A stretch of DNA of 64,000 bases from Sclerodactyla briareus. Taxonomy: Eukaryota > Echinodermata > Holothuroidea > Dendrochirotida > Sclerodactylidae. This document shows, piece after piece, positions 58,263-64,000 of this stretch. The stretch spans positions 124,001 through 188,000 of the forward strand of contig JAODTK010001843.1 in assembly GCA_026419785.1 (NCBI GenBank). The letters run 5' to 3'. A program made the position numbers and the translations under genes. The notes under the pieces were generated by a model. That model had not been told where the DNA came from. It ran no database searches and saw nothing but the letters and a program-made list of their open reading frames with translations. The number at the start of each line of letters is the position of its first letter. Positions within the stretch are counted from its first letter, which is position 1.

Positions 58263-59054
58263 CCGCTCAGGGACGGTGTTGACCTAGGATGTCCCCCCCC
58301 CCCCCCAAATTTATCACAGATCGCCCCCTGCATTGGACAAGACACGTCACCACCCCATCGCAATAATTGGGGACCTGTCATGACGCGAACAGCCTGTGCC
58401 GAAAATGGCAGCAACTCTCTGGGCGTGTCGGAAAATGTGCCTAGTTCCCGTGATCTGGGTAATCTTGGCCCAATTCTTCAAAGCATCCCGATACAGGAAT
58501 CAGTTGGTGAAGTCAACACATTTAGTAGCCTCTGATAACATCTCTGGGTAGGTTTACTGTGGGTAGATATCGGATAATATGCGAGGACATTTATGTATGT
58601 AGTGTCAGACAGTACTGGTACTTCTCTACTTCGTATGTGGTAGATTATCCCGACTGCATGGTTCCCGATTTTGTTGCAGTCATACTAAAAACCTGAATGC
58701 CACACCTATGCTGAGTCTGTGTGTCATGCTCTATAAATAGTTAATGCACTAAATGCAACAATACTAGATGCATAAGGAAATATTTTATTTGCATTCCGGT
58801 AATAGTGGCAAGAACCAATATCAAATAGTCCCCCTTTGTATAGAACATATACAATAAATAAATATAATCAATTCATGAGTAATTTAAGTGGTGATGTGTC
58901 AAGATAACACATGAACCCACATTTCGTCACTGATTTTACACAGACGCTATGTACCGGGCCAACAAGGAGGCATCCCTAGAACGAGTCATTCGACAGCCAG
59001 GGATCACTTTTTTACGTCGCCAACCGGCGGTCTATCAGTGAACTCCAGATCAAG
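58263..59054. other. Unassigned DNA, possibly 3' UTR side of the transposase
   Basis: AATAAA on the minus strand (58784-58789) lies about 270 bp after the transposase stop and could be its polyadenylation signal. A C-run is at 58292-58306. Nothing else recognised. Confidence 0.35.
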
Positions 59055-59407
59055 TCACACCACATGTATGTAGCGTTGTGCGTTATGAAAGATCACTTCA
59101 CTCTGGAGCCACTCAGAACCGTCCATTAAATAAACGCTGTCTGGTGGCCACCCATACGCCCTCATCTCGTCATTCTCACTATCAACGTCATGTACTATGT
59201 CCTCTGTGAATGGGACCCTATGCCTGACAGGCTGACACAGATGCTGTGAAGAATAACAGCCGCAACGATGATCTTACAACACTTTCCCTCCTCATACAGC
59301 AAGTGTCCCACCAGACATGACCAGGCAACGGAAGTGGGGTTTTCAGCACGCCAATGCATCTCTCGACCAGCTCAGGGGGCTGGTGGATTTGTGATTCTTG
59401 ATTGTAT
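59055..59407 (-). CDS. PIF/Harbinger (HARBI1-like) transposase, C-terminal exon
   Basis: C-terminal part of a DDE-type (DDE_Tnp_4) transposase-derived protein. AACATTTTTTCAG at 59420-59408 (minus) is a strong 3' splice site. The exon opens 'YNQESQIHQPPELVERCIGV', 'LK', where HARBI1-like proteins have a YN.....R..VER..G.LK block containing the last catalytic acidic residue. It continues 'FRCLVMSGGTL', 'KCCKIIVAAVILHSICVSLS', 'EDIVHDVDSENDEMRAYGWP', 'DSVYLMDGSEWLQSE' and 'VIFHNAQRYIHVV' before TGA at 59057-59055. The frame changes after GVLK, after GGTL and after SLSG, so as written it is broken by one-base differences. Upstream exons were not found. It may be a transposon remnant or a domesticated host gene. 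Confidence 0.7.
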
Positions 59408-60159
59408 CTGAAAAAATGTTAAATTGCAGTTTATACCACTCAAGTCAACAGGTGGCATATAAAAAAAAACCCAGCACCAACACTGATATGGACTTCAAGG
59501 ATCAGTATATCGTATTACCACATAAGTTTTATCATGGAAAGTAATTGGCCGGGGGGGGGGGGAAGGAATATACTTCATAATAAACATGACGTAGCAAAGG
59601 AGAACTTTCAAAGGAAAAATACCACCACAGCCTCTTTTCCAGAATCTTTTGTGAGCACATTATTATTTCCCCATGGAGCAAATCAAGAAAACAGGGAGTG
59701 AAGCATAAAGAAATGCGAGATGAAAGCGAGGAAGAGCCCAAAAACACGAAAAGAAAGATGGGAATGGAGAATTAATATGTGAAACATGCAGTGTGGTGAA
59801 TTTGTTCATTACTGTAGAAAAATGCTCTTCCTTCCCAACCTTCCCGGCAGCCGCCCCTGAAGCAGGGTATTAAGCAGCACCCAAAAAGTGCAACACTCCC
59901 TGTAATTTTACATAATTTGTCCCCGCCCATGGGGAGCACTACACTAGAGGCAAGCCGTTCCGCTTTCTAAATGTCAAATTCCGCTTTATTCTGTTTTCTT
60001 CAAGGTTTGCACGTTAGTTTTTGTACAACGGGATAATGCTCTTTTCTGCTTTCTAAAAGGTATAAAAAATTTCACCTGGTCCCATGCCTTTGTTACATTA
60101 ATCTTTAAGAGGCAATATTGCCTCACAACACTTGGCGAATGGTCGGTCCATTTGCAAAA
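59408..60159. other. Unassigned DNA between transposase exon and LINE
   Basis: A G-run lies at 59551-59561. A 71-codon minus frame at 59532-59747 has no domain. If the transposase is spliced, part of this is intron. Confidence 0.4.
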
Positions 60160-62627
60160 TTGGATTTTTACCTGGATTTACCTGGACAGCCATCCCCTCA
60201 ACTTAGCTCAGTCGAGTCTATTGAAGGAACGGCTTCGTCGGGATAGGAGGTCTCAACGACCTTTAAAGATCCCACAATCTGCTATACAGTTCTTGAATTT
60301 GTTGAGTGTCTGGCTGTGATGGCTTCCTGTGGCAGGGTATTCCAAGTCTTCCATATTCTTTTGAAATAGGAGTTCTTTCTTACTTCCAACCGTATTCGTG
60401 TGGGTCTAATTTATTTGTGTTCCTCTGGTAGTGCTCTCCCAAGAACTCGACATAATCCTCCACTTCGATGTTCATTTTCCCCTGCATAATGTTATAAAAT
60501 GTTATTACGTCCTGGCGATGATGGTGTTGCTCTATCGTCATCAGTCTTAATTCTTTTAATCTTTTTTCATAAGTCTTGTTTTCTCATACCTTGAATGATT
60601 TTTGTCATTTCCCGCCTGTACCCCTTCAAGTATTTGTTAATATTCCTTTCTTAAGTATGGTTTCCAAACTTGCAACACAGTCATCCGATGAGGCCTCACC
60701 AGAGCTTTTATATAGATTCATCACCCTCCTTGCGGTCAAAATTGGTAAAGTTCCGTTTTATGATACCCATCACTGTTGTTTGTTTCTTTGCAGATTCTGC
60801 ACACTCCTGCTGAACTCCATAGATGCGTTGACCTATTACTCCCGATCCTATTCTTCCGCTGTCTCTCCTTACACCCATTTTGTACTTTGACATTGGGTTG
60901 CATGTCCAAAATGCATTACTGAACATTTTCCACATTGAATTCATTTTCCATTCTTTTGCCATGACATCAACTCATTCAAATCTGCTGTAAATTCCTTGCT
61001 GTCGGTTCCCTTTCTTTACTGGACAAATCCACTTTGGTGTCATCGCAATTACTATTTCACACTGCAATCCTATCGAGTTCATTCATTAGATTGTGAAAAC
61101 ACACGTCCAGAACTGATCCCTGCACCACGCACTTAGCACCTCGTCATGAGAAACGTCCTTCCATTTAACACCACCCCCTGTGCCGGTTGCCTAACCATTC
61201 TTCTATCCATTCAATATCTGACCATCGATTCATGTGCCCCTAAGTTTGGTAATCATTCTTCCTTTGTGGAACCGTATCAAACGCTTTTTGCAGATCAAAA
61301 TAAATAACGTCTACTGGCACTCCTTCGTCCATATACTTTGTTATCTTGTCCCAGACTCCACCATATTTGAAACACACGAACGTCCTTTTCGAAAACCGAT
61401 TTAATATTGGCACGCAGCAGCGTGCCAATATTAAATCATCTCTCAAGTGGTCGACACGGTCTCTCAGCACAATCTCCATTAGTTCCCTGAACCGAAGTCA
61501 AGTTTACTGGTCTGTAATTGGAAACACCCCTCGATCCCTTTCTTAAACAAGGCTTTAGTAATTTATCTCTTCCAATCTTCCGTAATTTCTGTGGATCCCA
61601 AGGACTTCTGAAATATCTCTCAAGGGCATTGTTATTTCATGTGCCATTCCCTTAAAGTAGTCCGGCTTGATGTTGTCCGGTCCAGCACTTTTCCCCCTTT
61701 CAATCCCCTGTAGTTTGCGACACACCATCTCCTCTGTAATTTCCACCAACTTATGAGTGTCCATGTCAGAAAATCTTACCACATCTGGAACAATTAGGTT
61801 CTTCCCTTGTACAGACACTGGAGAAAAACTTATTTAGGGCCTCGGCAGCTTCCTTATTATCAACTTTCACCTCACCGCTATCCCTCTTTAATGGGCCCAC
61901 TCTTTCTTTCACTTTCTGTTTGACCGAACATATGAATAAAAGGTCGTTGATCCTTTCTTTGGATTTGTACTGGTTACCTTTCATTTCAAACTCTCTTTGA
62001 TTCCTTTATTTTGATTTTCACTTGCCTTTGCAATGTTTTTGGGAAATAGTTCCAAGTAGACCAATCTGCATCCTCTTATAGTCCTCTCATGCTTTGGTTT
62101 TTTACGATTAGTCTAAACCAACCTTGGGTCTGTTTCTGTCACTTTTCTGCTCTTTCACAGGAACATACTTCCTGATTATCCGATTGTAAATTGTCCGTAA
62201 AAATTTCACATTGCCTGCACACTGCTGCCTCGAGTGTCGTCCACAGTTTAGTTGCATTGTTTCTTCTTTCATCTTTCTCCAGTCAGCCTTTTCCAGCCAT
62301 ATATTTTTGCGACGTCGCTTGTATTCCCTTGTAGCTACTACCGTCCATGTGATACAGTTATGATCACTATTTTCAAATGTCCTCTCCATCTCAATTTTCC
62401 CATTTCTTCCTTGGATGTTAGAACCAGGTCCAGGAATATATACCATCTTTTGGCCGATCAGGTTGATGCCAGAAATTGCGTACCACTTGCAAAAATTCCC
62501 TTGAGTTTTGGCAGTTCCCCAAACAAATTCATCCAGTTGATATCCGCCATAATTGAAGTCACCAACAACTAGAACTCTGTTAAACTGTCCTGCCAACCTT
62601 AAGTGTGTTGCGCCAGAACATCCTTTC
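60160..62627 (-). mobile_element. CR1/L2-type LINE with endonuclease and RT, best preserved in the window
   Basis: Minus-strand ORF2-like region of a non-LTR retrotransposon. The endonuclease part (about 62590-62110) reads 'VLVVGDFNYGG', 'GTAKTQGNFCKWY' and 'ENSDHNCITWTVVATREYKR', which include the GDFN and SDHN catalytic motifs. A linker ('KVDNKEAAEALNKFFSSV', about 61890) is followed by the RT start 'KLQGIERGKSAGPDNIKPDY' (about 61700). Motif A 'VDVIYFDLQKAFDTVP' is at about 61320-61270. Motif C is blurred near 61030. The thumb side follows: 'KYKMG', 'VMGIIKRNFTNFDR' and 'RLKELRLMTIEQ' to 'YFKRIWKTWNTLP' near 60370. The 3' end carries two CCAGGTAAAT units near 60170-60190. The element is 5'-cut at 62627 by E2. 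At least six frame changes. Confidence 0.9.
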
Positions 62628-63856
62628 ATTGGCCGTAGCAAGGGGGGGGGGGTGGGCCACGGGGGGCCATGGCCCCCCCCCCAATCGAATTCCCCCATTT
62701 TTTTTTTTTTTTCAATTTTTTCACTTAATGGACAACAAACATTTTGCACTTATGCGGCTCCTCTTTCCTCATTCGCTGGTCCAGATTGCTCGCATTCTTC
62801 CTCTGACAGCCAATTTTTTGGTCAATACCAAACATGTGCAAAAATTTGCGCGCTTCGCGCGTCCGTAATACTCGTTATATATAGGCATGGTTTCTACCCA
62901 TTTGGAGTTCGGCAAGTTTCTGTAGATCATAGAAGACATTTGCCATACAGGGGGGGGGGGTGCTTAAATACCCTCCAACCAACAATTTGTCCCTTATGTT
63001 GTTCCCGCTGTCCTCTTCCAGTCAGATTGCTGAATAGTCCAATTGTTTTGGTCATCCCAAACACATATGCGGGGTCAATGGGGGGGGACTAGCCAGCCCC
63101 TCCTATGCAGTCCGGGCAAAAAGAGTGGCAAAATGATGACAAACCCAATATTGAACCCGTACGCTATAGGGGATATCATAGATGAATATCCAAGCATGCG
63201 CAAAAAAAATTGCGTGCTCTTGCCTCAGTAGTAGCCGTGGTTTTGAGATTCGGGCAAATTAAGTTAGGTTTTTTTTTTTTAAGAAATTATTGCAATTGGT
63301 TTGGTGACTGTGGTTTCTATTAGATGATTAGCATCCTGGGTACATCCCTAGCCAGCTGAGACATGGCCATAAGAGGAGGGAGCGTAAGCCAACCCCCCAA
63401 TTCATACCAATACGTTAATTCATTCGTCCAAAATGCGGGAGCCGAAAAGGATAAAAATTGAGACCGACTATACAGGCAAAAAATGATAAATTCAGACGAA
63501 GGCGACATCAGGAGGACATTTTCTCAAACCTCAAATTTTTTTTCGCGCGCTTCGCGGGCGGTAGTACTTTTCCATCAGGCGGCTTTCAAGATTTTGGGGA
63601 TTTTTTTTTCTGCCCCCCCCCCAAAACTGAAGAGTCCTGTACGCCTGGATCTGGAAGCCCTCGTGGAAATAGAAATTTGACCACTTCTCAAGACAAGAGT
63701 TTTTGTATAGGAAGAAATTGACTTCAAATGATGGCAAATTTTGACCAGATTTCATCTGAGGGTTCCCTAATAATACAAAAATTTCCAAGGGCACCCCCTC
63801 CCCTTAAGACCCTCCCTCATGGCCACCCCTCCAATCAGAATTCCTGGCTATGCCAT
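62628..63856. mobile_element. Non-autonomous element E2 (same family as E1)
   Basis: The left end TTGGCCGTAGCAAGG is followed by a long G-run (62641-62650). The right end read in reverse is TGGCATAGCCAGGAATTCTG, giving short imperfect terminal inverted repeats. Internal words shared with E1 are ATGTGCAAAAATTT (62834), a GCGCGCTTCGCGCG hairpin (62847-62860, again near 63543) and the right-subterminal CCCTCCCCTTAAGACCCTCC. E1's internal array is missing here. Runs of C and T near 62675-62712 give spurious frames. Confidence 0.6.
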
Positions 63857-64000
63857 GGTCAAGATAATCTGAGGTTCACCATCTTTAAGTGAAAGGCCAT
63901 GAAGCAGTCAAGGATCACTAGCCTTTCCGACTTTTTCGCTGGTCCGGTTTTTTACTCTTATGTTGATGGTCCCTGCCACGCAGACCTCTTGTTACTGAAC
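63857..64000. other. Unassigned window end
   Basis: If E2 is a clean insertion into the LINE at 60160-62627, the LINE's upstream endonuclease should continue here on minus. I could not recognise it in any frame, so the 5' side may be truncated anyway. Confidence 0.3.

Noticed and set aside
63857-64000. Continuation of the LINE endonuclease after E2
   Set aside because: No endonuclease wording in any frame of the last 144 bases.

Overview
The window looks like intergenic and intronic DNA from an animal, most likely a marine invertebrate. Every recognisable mobile-element family is a metazoan type (APE-type LINEs of the CR1/L2/Jockey kind, tRNA-derived SINEs, a Ty3/Gypsy fossil, PIF/Harbinger), the few plausible host exons show GT-AG borders, and (GT)n, (TA)n, (AAT)n and G/C runs are frequent. 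There is no long continuous host gene. Almost all recognised coding matter is broken by many single-base indels, and duplicated segments differ from each other mostly by such indels. That may be real decay, or residual error of a noisy long-read assembly.

Layout: 1-14 kb and 43.06-50.45 kb are two direct, colinear copies of one block. Its order is the 3' part of a LINE ending in a (TAC)n tail, a ~147-bp satellite, the 3' end of a second LINE, a SINE with a tRNA-like head, low-copy DNA, then a Gypsy fossil (gag-like, then RT/RNase H-like). Each copy carries segments the other lacks, including a 1.5-kb element with terminal inverted repeats at 4.27-5.81 kb whose empty site is seen near 47.88 kb. 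In the first copy the Gypsy fossil is interrupted by a GCGC-rich repeat insertion, and 11.15-14.03 kb is repeated in tandem at 14.03-16.88 kb. Next comes a large inverted repeat (about 16.6-19.1 and 19.8-22.3 kb) whose arms carry the same two joined LINE fragments.

22.3-41.6 kb is mostly unassigned. It holds a CR1/L2-like LINE fragment (23.25-23.69 kb), a two-exon host-gene candidate on + (27.74-28.23 kb), a 2.4-kb element with a tandem array inside (30.1-32.5 kb), a hairpin MITE-like element (32.7 kb), and two uncertain coding stretches (36.4-36.7 kb minus, 37.7-38.06 kb plus). 41.64-44.54 kb is a nearly full-length but degenerate LINE leading into the second block copy. 51-58 kb is largely unassigned, with AGGTCA direct repeats and ATGCAAAT octamers at 53.8-54.3 kb and a tandem repeat at 57.6-58.26 kb. 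A PIF/Harbinger (HARBI1-like) terminal exon lies at 59.06-59.41 kb, minus. 60.16-62.63 kb is the best-preserved LINE (endonuclease plus RT, minus), cut at its 5' side by a second copy of the 30.1-kb element family (62.63-63.86 kb).

I see no operon-like or defence-like gene system. The most promising undescribed item is the repeat family with TGGCRTAGCCAGGA-like ends, G-runs, a GCGCGC hairpin and an internal array, found in at least four places.
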